Source: Prolixibacteraceae bacterium (GTDB taxonomy: Bacteria > Bacteroidota > Bacteroidia > Bacteroidales > Prolixibacteraceae). From it: a stretch of 64,000 nucleotides of DNA. Position numbers and translations under genes: made by a program. The notes below the pieces were generated by a model that saw only the letters and a list, made by a program, of their open reading frames with translations, searched no databases and was not told the origin of the DNA. The stretch spans positions 108,104-172,103 of the forward strand of contig JAIBEY010000060.1 of assembly GCA_019459525.1 (NCBI GenBank), read 5' to 3'. This document shows, piece after piece, positions 42,213 to 50,108 of this stretch; the first letter of the stretch is position 1; each line of letters begins with the position of its first letter.

Positions 42213-43178
42213 ATGACATTCAAGAATGAAGTTGAAGCTGTAAATGCACTGAGCAACAAGTTTGAGCAGTTGCGTTCCGAAATAAAAAAACGGATTTATG
42301 GTCAGGATGAAATTATCGACCAGGTGCTGGTTTCCATGTTCAGCCGGGGGCATTGCCTGCTCATTGGCGTTCCGGGTCTGGCAAAAACCCTCCTTGTAAA
42401 TACCATTGCCGAGGTGTTGGGGCTTAACTATAAACGTATTCAGTTCACACCCGACCTGATGCCTTCTGATATTATTGGTACTGAAATCCTGGATAAGGAT
42501 CGCGAATTTAAATTCATCCGCGGCCCCATTTTCGCCAACATTATTCTGGCCGACGAAATTAACCGGACACCGCCGAAAACACAGGCCGCATTGCTCGAAG
42601 CCATGCAGGAACGCACCATTACTGCTGCCGGACAGAAATACGAACTCGATAAACCATTCTTTGTATTAGCCACTCAAAACCCGATTGAACAGGAGGGAAC
42701 TTACCCGTTACCCGAAGCACAGCTCGACCGGTTTATGTTCTCGATCTGGCTCGATTATCCAAAATTTGAGGATGAACTGACGATTGTGAGAAATACGACT
42801 TCCGACTTTTCAACCCAGTTAAAGGAAATCATTACCAAAGAAGAAATCCGTTATTTTCAGGATTTGGTGCTTAAAGTTCCTGTAAATGAAAACGTGTTGA
42901 AATATGCGGTTACCTTATCGGCTAAAACACGCCCGAATACAGCGCTTGCAGCACCCATCACCAACAAATACCTGAAGTGGGGAGCAGGGCCCCGTGCCTC
43001 GCAATACCTGGTTTTGGGAGCCAAAACATTAGCAGCACTTCAGGGGAAATACTCACCCGATATCGACGACATTAAAAACGTGGCCGTTAACATCCTCCGG
43101 CACCGCATTATTAAAAACTACAAAGCCGAAGCAGAAAACCTTTCGGTAGAAGACATTATTTCTGAATTGATGAAATAG
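42213..43178 (+). CDS. MoxR family AAA ATPase
   Basis: 321 aa, cytoplasmic. Walker A GVPGLAKTLL, Walker B IILADEINRTPPKTQAALLEAMQERTI, sensor 1 VLATQNPIEQEGTYPLPEAQLDRFMF region and a C-terminal arginine-finger lid. MoxR ATPases mature or insert protein complexes together with VWA-domain partners; no VWA gene is next to it here. It follows surA and precedes the OstA-like gene with about 140 bases in between. Confidence 0.92.
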   Translation: MTFKNEVEAVNALSNKFEQLRSEIKKRIYGQDEIIDQVLVSMFSRGHCLLIGVPGLAKTLLVNTIAEVLGLNYKRIQFTPDLMPSDIIGTEILDKDREFKFIRGPIFANIILADEINRTPPKTQAALLEAMQERTITAAGQKYELDKPFFVLATQNPIEQEGTYPLPEAQLDRFMFSIWLDYPKFEDELTIVRNTTSDFSTQLKEIITKEEIRYFQDLVLKVPVNENVLKYAVTLSAKTRPNTALAAPITNKYLKWGAGPRASQYLVLGAKTLAALQGKYSPDIDDIKNVAVNILRHRIIKNYKAEAENLSVEDIISELMK

Positions 43179-43220
43179 CCATAAGAGCTTAAGCTCGTAC
43201 CAGCCGACAATGATTATTTA

Positions 43221-43276
43221 TGGCTATTCCATGCGTTAACGACTTAATTGAAAAACAATAAGTTAACACGAAAATT
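43221..43276 (+). repeat. Dispersed ~55-base repeat, copy B
   Basis: Same elements in the same order as 20892-20944 (TTCCAT, GTT, GACTTAATTGAAAAA, AAGTTAA, ACGAAAATT). It ends 39 bases before the OstA-like gene. Confidence 0.7.
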
Positions 43277-43315
43277 ATACGATCAATATTGAAATAATAA
43301 ACACACGAAGTAAAA

Positions 43316-45115
43316 ATGACAAAATCTGGTTCGGTTTTACAAACAGGCAGCCGCCTGATTCTTATCACTTTTATTTGTTTGCTTGTGTTTTCAGCAAAAA
43401 GCCAGGCACAAAATCGGAAAAAGGTGGAGATTTTGCGTTGCGATCTGCTGGACGTCAACGAACGAATCGTTGCAAATGCCAAACGACTTCTGGGAAATGT
43501 AAATATCACCGTTGATGGAGCGCTGATGTGGTGCGACAGCATGTATTCGTACACCAACAATACGGTTGATGCCTTCGGAAATGTGCATATTGTACGTGGT
43601 GATACCCTGAATATGTATGCCGATTTCATCAATTACAATGGGAACACCAAACTGGCCAAAGCCCGCCGGAATGTAAGGCTGATTGATAAACAAGTAACCT
43701 TAACAACCGATTCGCTTGATTATACGATGATGAACGATTTGGCTTCGTACAGCTATTCAGGAACCATAAAAGATACCACCAATGTACTTACTTCAGTAAT
43801 TGGCCAGTATTACGTGAACGAAAAAAAGGCTTTTTTCAAAACCAATGTTGATGTGGTAACCAAAGACTACAAAATAAAATCGGATACCCTCATTTATTTC
43901 ACCAACAGCAAAAAAGTTTTTATGGAGGGACCAACCCATATTTTCAATGAAACAGACACCCTTTACGCCGAATATGGATGGTACGACAGCTTAAACGGAA
44001 TTTCAAAGCTGACCAAAAAGCCAAGAATATGGAATGCCAAACAAAACGTGAAAGCCGATTCCATTTTCTACGATAAAGAAAAAGGCGAAGGACTGGCACA
44101 GGGTCGGGCCCGGATTCAGGATATTGAAAACAGCCTGATCGTTGTAGGAAACCTTGTTAAATACAACGACATTACCAAAACGGCGTATGCGACTGATTCG
44201 GCCGTGCTCATCCAGTATTCAGAAACTGATTCGCTGTTTCTGCACGCCGACCGTTTGCGGACAATGCCCGATACGACAACATCAAAAAAAATAAGCCCTC
44301 AGAAAACCGATAAAAAATTAGCTTTACTCAAAGCTCCGGAAAAAACTCCGAAGATTGAGCAACCTGCACCCGACTCACTCGCAGTGAATCCAATCCTTGC
44401 CGATTCGTTGAAAACAGTCGAAATCACAACAGATACGTTGGCCATACAGCCAGCCGCAACCGATACGTTTGCGGTTAAACCACCTAAAGATGCACGACTC
44501 GTATTAGCCTACCACAAAGTCCGTTTCTTCCGCGACGATATGCAGGGAAAATGTGATTCGCTGGCCTATTGGTCAAAAGATTCGACCATCCAACTGTTTA
44601 CCGAGCCTGTTATTTGGTCGAACGGCAACCAGATGTTGGCCAACTACATTGAAATGATAAACCGAAGCAAAGGTTTGGATGAAGTCCGGATGAAAGAAGA
44701 TGCCTTTATTATTTCGATGGAAGAAGACAGCGTTCGGTTCAACCAGATTAAAGGGAAAAATATGACCGGTTTTATCCGCGATAATAAATTGCAAAAAATT
44801 GATGTTAACGGGAACGGGCAATCCAACTACTACGCCAAGAACGAAGAAGGTATTATAGGGCTGAATAAAGCCGAAAGCAGCAACATTACCATTTACATGA
44901 ACGAAGGCAAGGTCAAGAAAATCGCCTTCATCAAATCGCCTGAGGGAGAGCTCAAGCCCATGTCCGATATTGAAGAGGGAGATAAATTATTGCCCGGATT
45001 TAAATGGCTCGACGAATTGCGCCCTAAAGATAAAGAAGACATTTTCCACGACCCGGTTCCATCTGCCGATCCCAAACTTCCCGCTACAAAAACTCCGGAA
45101 GACTCCCTGAAATAA
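43316..45115 (+). CDS. OstA-like (LptA/LptD N-terminal domain) export protein
   Basis: 599 aa. Signal peptide 1-31 (FSAKSQAQ). The OstA/LptA beta-jellyroll repeats run from about 40 to 330: VEILRCDLLDVNER, GNVNITVDGALMWCDSMYSY, GDTLNMYADFINYNGNTKLA, VTLTTDSLDYTMM. A Pro/Asp/Lys/Thr-rich linker at about 325-395 precedes a second such part at about 400-560. Proteins of this kind build the LPS bridge across the periplasm; the full LptD barrel is absent, so this is an LptA-like or plug protein. Last of the guaB-side block. Confidence 0.85.
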   Translation: MTKSGSVLQTGSRLILITFICLLVFSAKSQAQNRKKVEILRCDLLDVNERIVANAKRLLGNVNITVDGALMWCDSMYSYTNNTVDAFGNVHIVRGDTLNMYADFINYNGNTKLAKARRNVRLIDKQVTLTTDSLDYTMMNDLASYSYSGTIKDTTNVLTSVIGQYYVNEKKAFFKTNVDVVTKDYKIKSDTLIYFTNSKKVFMEGPTHIFNETDTLYAEYGWYDSLNGISKLTKKPRIWNAKQNVKADSIFYDKEKGEGLAQGRARIQDIENSLIVVGNLVKYNDITKTAYATDSAVLIQYSETDSLFLHADRLRTMPDTTTSKKISPQKTDKKLALLKAPEKTPKIEQPAPDSLAVNPILADSLKTVEITTDTLAIQPAATDTFAVKPPKDARLVLAYHKVRFFRDDMQGKCDSLAYWSKDSTIQLFTEPVIWSNGNQMLANYIEMINRSKGLDEVRMKEDAFIISMEEDSVRFNQIKGKNMTGFIRDNKLQKIDVNGNGQSNYYAKNEEGIIGLNKAESSNITIYMNEGKVKKIAFIKSPEGELKPMSDIEEGDKLLPGFKWLDELRPKDKEDIFHDPVPSADPKLPATKTPEDSLK

Positions 45116-45520
45116 ACGGATTTATCGGATATATGGTTGATTTGAATAGCAACGGCATTTATGCCGTTGAAAGATGAATAATTCGTATTTTGGCTTTAGC
45201 CTAAACATTCAATTATTTCGGCTAAAGCCGGGATTGGTCTGTTTCTCATTTTCCCCAGACCTAAAGGTCGGGGCTATTCATAACCTATAAAGCCTATAAT
45301 TCCAAAAAAATAAACGAATTTTCAGACTTTACCGATTTCTCCCCTGGACAAATTACATGGGATGAAAACCTGCGGATTAGCCAAACGTTAAAATTGAAAA
45401 CCTTTTCCAGCTCAACATCCACTTGTTCCTATAATTGTCTGCTGGTTCTCCGAGATTTTCATTCTCTGTTTGCAAAATAATTCCTACTTTGCAGATCAGA
45501 ACAATCTAAAACCAAAAAAC
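45116..45520. other. 405-base gap before the VOC-protein gene
   Basis: Contains three REP-like hairpins in a row (45151-45273). After them is AT-rich DNA with no gene, and close to 45485-45491 a CTACTTTG that resembles but does not match the -7 consensus. Confidence 0.6.
45151..45273. repeat. Cluster of three REP-like hairpins
   Basis: (1) AACGGCAT-TT-ATGCCGTT, 45151-45168; (2) GGCTTTAGCC (45192-45201) with GGCTAAAGCC (45220-45229), perfect 10-bp arms; (3) CCCC-A-GACCT-AA-AGGTC-GGGG, 45253-45273. They are followed by GGGCTATTCATAACC, related to the unit near 36161. Stem sequences such as AACGGCAT and GGCTAAAGCC recur in Bacteroidota intergenic repeats. Confidence 0.8.
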
Positions 45521-46045
45521 ATGAAAAACCTTCTGAAATCAGTTGTTTTACTGGCTACCCTGCTCGTTGTTTTACCTTCGTATGCTGTTCAGCCCCCTGA
45601 TGATTTTGTCAAATCGGGCATCTCCGTAGGTGTGGTCGTTGAAGACCTGAATAAAGCCCTCGACTTTTATATTAACGTTATTGGAATGGTGAAAACCGGC
45701 GAGTTTGGCGTAGATGCGGCCAAGGCCAAAGAACTCGGACTAAGCAACGGCAACAGCTTCGATGTAAAAGTGCTGAAACTCGAAAACAGCGAAAACGCCC
45801 CTGAATGGAAACTGATGTCGTTCGGTAAAAAAGCCAACCATGCCAAACCAACTTATGTGCCCGACGATACAGGCGTACAATACATTACCATCTTCGTAAA
45901 ATCAATGAAACCGTTAATTGAGCGCATCCAAAAACACGGCGTAAAAATGCTGGGAAAAACACCATCTATGCTCGATGCCAACCGCCAGTTCGTTTTGGTA
46001 CAAGACCCCGATGGAACGTTCATCGAACTGATTGGGCCAAAATAA
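45521..46045 (+). CDS. Exported VOC (glyoxalase-like) family protein
   Basis: 174 aa from ATG 45521; the in-frame ATG at 45470 is ignored because this start gives a signal peptide (1-22, ending PSYA). One VOC domain: SGISVGVVVEDLNKALDFYINVIG, VQYITIFVKSMKPLIERIQKHG and VLVQDPDGTFIELIGP (E near the C-terminus as metal ligand). The substrate is unknown. A secreted or periplasmic VOC protein is less usual than a cytosolic one. Stands alone. Confidence 0.85.
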   Translation: MKNLLKSVVLLATLLVVLPSYAVQPPDDFVKSGISVGVVVEDLNKALDFYINVIGMVKTGEFGVDAAKAKELGLSNGNSFDVKVLKLENSENAPEWKLMSFGKKANHAKPTYVPDDTGVQYITIFVKSMKPLIERIQKHGVKMLGKTPSMLDANRQFVLVQDPDGTFIELIGPK

Positions 46046-46115
46046 AAAATTCAATTGTATTTGATTTGGTTAAAGCCAACATGATTTTAATCGAGACAAA
46101 CTCCACAACAAACAA

Positions 46116-46142
46116 AAAAGCAAGGCTTTCGACCTTGCTTTT
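46116..46142. terminator. Bidirectional intrinsic terminator
   Basis: AAAAGCAAGG (46116-46125) and CCTTGCTTTT (46133-46142) with a 7-base loop, A/T runs on both sides, between convergent VOC and DUF2795 genes. Confidence 0.8.
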
Positions 46143-46159
46143 CTGTATGTTACCGAAAA

Positions 46160-46381
46160 TTAGTATTCATCTTCGTTAAAAAAGAAATCATCTTTGCTGG
46201 GATAATCAGGCCAGATGTCTTCAATACTCTCATAAATCTCTCCCTCGTCTTCAATCTCCTGCAAATTTTCAATAACTTCAAGAGGAGCACCACTGCGGAT
46301 CGCAAAATCGATTAATTCATCTTTACTTGCTGGCCAAGGGGCATCCTCTAATTTAGAGGCTAGTTCAAGTGTCCAGTACAT
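46160..46381 (-). CDS. DUF2795 domain protein
   Basis: 73 aa, whole length: MYWTLELASKLEDAPWPAS, KDELIDFAIRSGAPLEVIEN and EGEIYESIEDIWPDYPSKD. Very acidic. The family is widespread and highly conserved in Bacteroidota; its role is unknown. The terminator to its left separates it from the VOC gene. The next gene upstream on the same strand is the cobalamin adenosyltransferase, about 90 bases away. Confidence 0.9.
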   Translation of the reverse strand: MYWTLELASKLEDAPWPASKDELIDFAIRSGAPLEVIENLQEIEDEGEIYESIEDIWPDYPSKDDFFFNEDEY

Positions 46382-46469
46382 ATCTTTTTGAAATTATGAG
46401 GTTGTTACTCGGTTTTTTAAACTCCTGCGAATATAAGAAAAAAACGGTTTCAGCAAACAAATCATAAAT

Positions 46470-47027
46470 TTATTCACCAAGCTCCGGAGACCACAGTATT
46501 TCCGGCGTTTTCTGGTCCATCGAAATCTTCCGCGAAAGCACAAAAAGGTAGTCCGACAGGCGATTAATGTACTTTACCAGGTTCCTGTCAACTTCAGCGT
46601 TTTCCGATAATTCGACGATGTGACGTTCGGCACGGCGGCAAACGGTGCGGGCAACATGGCAAAACGAAGCAGCCTGACAACCACCCGGCAAAATGAAATT
46701 CCTGAGTTCTGGTAAAACATCGATCATTCGGTCCATTTCCTTTTCGAGTAATTCAATATCAGCTTCACGACAGGGAAATTGTTTCCTAACCGAAGCCAGA
46801 TCATCTTCGGTGGCCAGGTTGGCTCCAATATCAAACAGTTTATTCTGGATTTTTGCAAGTACCGAGTCGGCATGAGGTTCGTTTTGCAAAGAACGAACTA
46901 CTCCAATGTACGAGTTCAACTCATCAACGGTACCATAAGATTCGAGCCTTACGTTGTATTTTTTCACTCGTGAACCACCAATTAATCCGGTAGTTCCGTC
47001 ATCGCCGGTGCGTGTATAAATTTTCAT
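46470..47027 (-). CDS. Cob(I)alamin adenosyltransferase, PduO type
   Basis: Transfers adenosine from ATP to cobalamin to give coenzyme B12. 185 aa, normal length. N-terminus MKIYTRTGDDGTTGLIGG is the ATP-binding signature; later SYGTVDELNSYIGVVRS, then the helical bundle with CREADIELLEKEMDRM, FILPGGCQAASFCHVARTVCRRAER and INRLSDYLFVLSRK. All family motifs are kept. No other B12 gene is in the window. Confidence 0.93.
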   Translation of the reverse strand: MKIYTRTGDDGTTGLIGGSRVKKYNVRLESYGTVDELNSYIGVVRSLQNEPHADSVLAKIQNKLFDIGANLATEDDLASVRKQFPCREADIELLEKEMDRMIDVLPELRNFILPGGCQAASFCHVARTVCRRAERHIVELSENAEVDRNLVKYINRLSDYLFVLSRKISMDQKTPEILWSPELGE

Positions 47028-47041
47028 GTTTCTATTATTTG

Positions 47042-47067
47042 TAGAGACGCGATTAATCGCGTCTCTA
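47042..47067. repeat. 26-bp perfect palindrome, GAGACGCG type
   Basis: A 13-base arm TAGAGACGCGATT is followed directly by its complement (47055-47067). No T-run follows. This palindrome (GTAGAGACGCGATT...) is seen as a dispersed intergenic repeat in many bacteria. Confidence 0.8.
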
Positions 47068-47117
47068 ACTCGTACCTATCGTGTCTTCTCTTTATTGCGC
47101 CTGTAAAATTAGCCCCG

Positions 47118-47816
47118 TTAATAAACCGGATTCGGGTTCACCTGGTCTGAATCAATCTCACCGTCTTTCAGCCGGATGATTCGGTGCGCATGGCGGGCGA
47201 TATCTTCCTCGTGGGTCACCACAATCAAGGTGTTTCCCTTACGGTGGATTTCGGCAAATAACTGCATAATTTCTTCGGAAATTTTCGAGTCGAGGTTACC
47301 TGTTGGCTCATCGGCAAGCAAAATACAAGGGTTATTCACCAAAGCACGGGCTACAGCCACACGTTGCCGTTGTCCTCCCGACAATTCATTTGGTTTGTGT
47401 TCAATACGATCGGCCAAACCGACTTCGGTCAATATTTTTTCGGCTTTCTGAATGCGTTCCTGCTTTTTAATTCCGGCATAAACCAGAGGCAGCATTACAT
47501 TCTCCAGTGCCGTATTTCGAGGCAACAAATTAAATGTCTGAAAAACAAAACCAATTTCCTTATTTCGGATTTCAGCCAGCTCATCGTCGGTTAAATGACT
47601 CACATCCTGTTTGTTCAGTTCATAAAAACCACTGGTTGGTGTATCCAGACAGCCAATCACGTTCATCAGCGTTGATTTTCCGGAGCCTGATGCACCCATA
47701 ATGGCCACATATTCACCTTTATTAATAGTCAGCGAAACCGAGCGCAAAGCTCTGACGATCTGAGTTCCTACCTTGTAGTTTTTTACGATTTTTTCGAGTT
47801 TGATAACTGCTTCCAT
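47118..47816 (-). CDS. ABC transporter ATP-binding protein, LolD/MacB type
   Basis: 232 aa. Walker [11 protein letters not shown]-loop [18 protein letters not shown], signature [15 protein letters not shown], Walker [15 protein letters not shown] and H-loop VTHEEDIA. The TFNLLP and [10 protein letters not shown] pieces are typical of the MacB/LolD/FtsE group, which works with FtsX-like permeases at the inner membrane. No permease gene is next to it; the partner is elsewhere. It is divergent from recG. Confidence 0.9.
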   Translation of the reverse strand: MEAVIKLEKIVKNYKVGTQIVRALRSVSLTINKGEYVAIMGASGSGKSTLMNVIGCLDTPTSGFYELNKQDVSHLTDDELAEIRNKEIGFVFQTFNLLPRNTALENVMLPLVYAGIKKQERIQKAEKILTEVGLADRIEHKPNELSGGQRQRVAVARALVNNPCILLADEPTGNLDSKISEEIMQLFAEIHRKGNTLIVVTHEEDIARHAHRIIRLKDGEIDSDQVNPNPVY

Positions 47817-47983
47817 CTTGTTGGCTTATTGTTTTGAGTTGATTAGTTCTGTTTAGTTTCCGATCATTACATTTTTACTGCGGCTAATTTAACTTATTGA
47901 ACCGATTTTAACACATTCATCATATTTTTTTCGGATTGTGCTCCCTGAAACACGAATGCAAACCGAATAGTTTATCAATTTTT

Positions 47984-47991
47984 TATCTTTG
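47984..47991 (+). promoter_or_regulatory. Candidate -7 promoter element of recG
   Basis: TATCTTTG followed by CCC, ending four bases before the recG ATG at 47996. With a usual -7 to start distance the mRNA would begin at or next to the ATG. Confidence 0.45.
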
Positions 47992-47995
47992 CCCT

Positions 47996-50095
47996 ATGTC
48001 AGAATTTCTGGAACAGGATATCAAATTTTTACCGGGAGTCGGACCTCAGCGGGCCGAACTGCTAAAAAAGGAACTGAAGATCTTCACCTTCAACGACCTC
48101 CTGTACTACTTTCCTTATAAATATATCGACCGGACTAAATTTTATAAGGTAGCCGAAGTCACAAACAACATGCCATACATCCAGTTGAAAGGAACTATTT
48201 TCAGGTTCGAAACCAACGGAGAGGGCCCCAAACAACGATTAATTGCTCATTTCCGCGACGAATCGGGTGTGATGGAGCTGTTGTGGTTTCAGGGAATTAA
48301 ATGGGTAAAAGAAAATATCCGCGCAAATGTAGAGTATGTTGTCTTCGGGAAACCTTCCCTTTTCAGCGGAAAGGTGAACATTATTCATCCGGAACTGGAA
48401 CCAGCCGAAAATAAACCGGTGAGCACCGGCATCTTTCAGGCCTTTTACAACACGTCGGAAAAAATGAAGCAGAAATTTATGACGAGCAAAGCTTTGAATA
48501 AATTTCAGTTTAATTTATCGGCGCTTATCGAAGGTAAGATTTACGAAACACTTCCGCCATCTCTTATTTCCAGATTAAAACTGATGCCTTTGTCCGTTTC
48601 GTTGCGGCAGGTTCATTTTCCTGAAAATCCGAACCTCCTGAAAAACGCGTTGTTCCGTCTGAAATTCGAGGAACTCTTTTACATCCAATTAAAAATATTA
48701 AGCCTGAAACACAAGCGCGAAGGCTCTTTCAAAGGTTTTGTGTTCTCGCAGGTGGGATATAACCTGAATACTTTTTTCAACAATCACCTTCCATTTGAAC
48801 TAACGAATGCACAAAAAAAGGTGATCAAGGAAATCCGTAAAGACATGGGCTCGGGCAAACAAATGAACCGGTTGCTGCAAGGCGATGTGGGTAGCGGAAA
48901 AACACTGGTTGCTTTAATGACTGCCCTGATTGCTTTCGACAATGGATTTCAGGTGAGCCTGATGGCGCCAACCGAAATCCTGGCCATTCAGCATTACAAC
49001 TCGATCAAAAAAATGACAGATGGATTGGGAATTAAAATTGCGTTGCTTACTGGTTCTACCCGCGTTGCCAAACGACGAATCATTCACGAAGAACTGGAGA
49101 ACGGCAGTTTGCAGTTGTTGATTGGAACTCATGCCCTGATTGAAGACAAGGTTAACTTCCTGAAACTGGGATTAGTCATTGTGGACGAGCAGCATCGTTT
49201 TGGGGTTGCCCAACGCGCCAAACTCTGGAAGAAAAATGAATTTACGCCACCGCATGTGCTGGTTATGACGGCCACTCCTATTCCGCGCACACTGGCCATG
49301 ACTGTTTACGGCGATCTGGATGTTTCGGTAATCGATGAATTGCCACCCGGACGCAAACCGATACAAACCCTCCACTATTACGAAAGCCGCCGCAAGCAGG
49401 TGTACGATTTTATTCGCGATCAGGTGGCAGTTGGCCGCCAGATTTATATCGTTTACCCGCTCATTAAAGAGTCCGAAAAGCTGGACCTGAAGAATGTAGA
49501 GAATGGTTACGAATTACTAAAACAAGTGTTTCCGCGCTATTCCATCAGTATGGTTCATGGCAAACTGAAGCCTGCCGAAAAAGATGCTGAAATGCAACTG
49601 TTCAAAGAAGGAAAAACGCAGATTATGGTGGCAACCACCGTAATTGAGGTGGGTGTTGACGTACCCAACGCCTCGGTAATGATTATCGAAAGCGCTGAGC
49701 GGTTCGGGCTGTCGCAATTGCACCAACTTCGCGGGAGGGTTGGCCGTGGCGCCGAACAATCGTATTGCTTGCTGATGTCGTCATACAAAATCAGCAACGA
49801 AAGCCGCAAACGCCTCGAAACTATGGTGCGAACCAACGATGGATTCGAAATTGCCGAAGTGGATATGCAGCTTCGTGGTCCGGGCGATTTGGAAGGAACA
49901 CAGCAAAGTGGCATCGGGTTCGACCTGAAAATCGCTAACCTGGGTCGCGATGGCGAAATACTGCAACATGCCCGCAATCAGGCCTCCGATCTGCTCGACG
50001 ATGACCCACGATTGGAAAAACAGGAAAACCAAATCCTGGTTTACCACCTTCTGAAAATGAAAAATACCGAATTTAACTGGAGTTCGATCAGCTAA
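47996..50095 (+). CDS. recG: ATP-dependent DNA helicase RecG
   Basis: Remodels stalled replication forks and Holliday junctions. 699 aa from ATG 47996, which gives MSEFLEQDIKFLPGVGP (the helix-hairpin start of RecG); an in-frame TTG upstream is not used. The OB/wedge domain covers about 60-160. Helicase motifs: Walker A LLQGDVGSGKT, AHALIEDKV (with THALI), VIVDEQHRFGV (DEQH), TATPIPRTLAMTVYGDLD, and motifs V-VI ATTVIEVGVDVPNAS and QLRGRVGRG. The length is typical. Confidence 0.95.
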   Translation: MSEFLEQDIKFLPGVGPQRAELLKKELKIFTFNDLLYYFPYKYIDRTKFYKVAEVTNNMPYIQLKGTIFRFETNGEGPKQRLIAHFRDESGVMELLWFQGIKWVKENIRANVEYVVFGKPSLFSGKVNIIHPELEPAENKPVSTGIFQAFYNTSEKMKQKFMTSKALNKFQFNLSALIEGKIYETLPPSLISRLKLMPLSVSLRQVHFPENPNLLKNALFRLKFEELFYIQLKILSLKHKREGSFKGFVFSQVGYNLNTFFNNHLPFELTNAQKKVIKEIRKDMGSGKQMNRLLQGDVGSGKTLVALMTALIAFDNGFQVSLMAPTEILAIQHYNSIKKMTDGLGIKIALLTGSTRVAKRRIIHEELENGSLQLLIGTHALIEDKVNFLKLGLVIVDEQHRFGVAQRAKLWKKNEFTPPHVLVMTATPIPRTLAMTVYGDLDVSVIDELPPGRKPIQTLHYYESRRKQVYDFIRDQVAVGRQIYIVYPLIKESEKLDLKNVENGYELLKQVFPRYSISMVHGKLKPAEKDAEMQLFKEGKTQIMVATTVIEVGVDVPNASVMIIESAERFGLSQLHQLRGRVGRGAEQSYCLLMSSYKISNESRKRLETMVRTNDGFEIAEVDMQLRGPGDLEGTQQSGIGFDLKIANLGRDGEILQHARNQASDLLDDDPRLEKQENQILVYHLLKMKNTEFNWSSIS

Positions 50096-50108
50096 AACCT
50101 TGCTTTAC

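Noticed and set aside
45485..45491. CTACTTTG before the VOC gene as a -7 element
   Set aside because: One base too short between TA and TTTG for the TAnnTTTG consensus.
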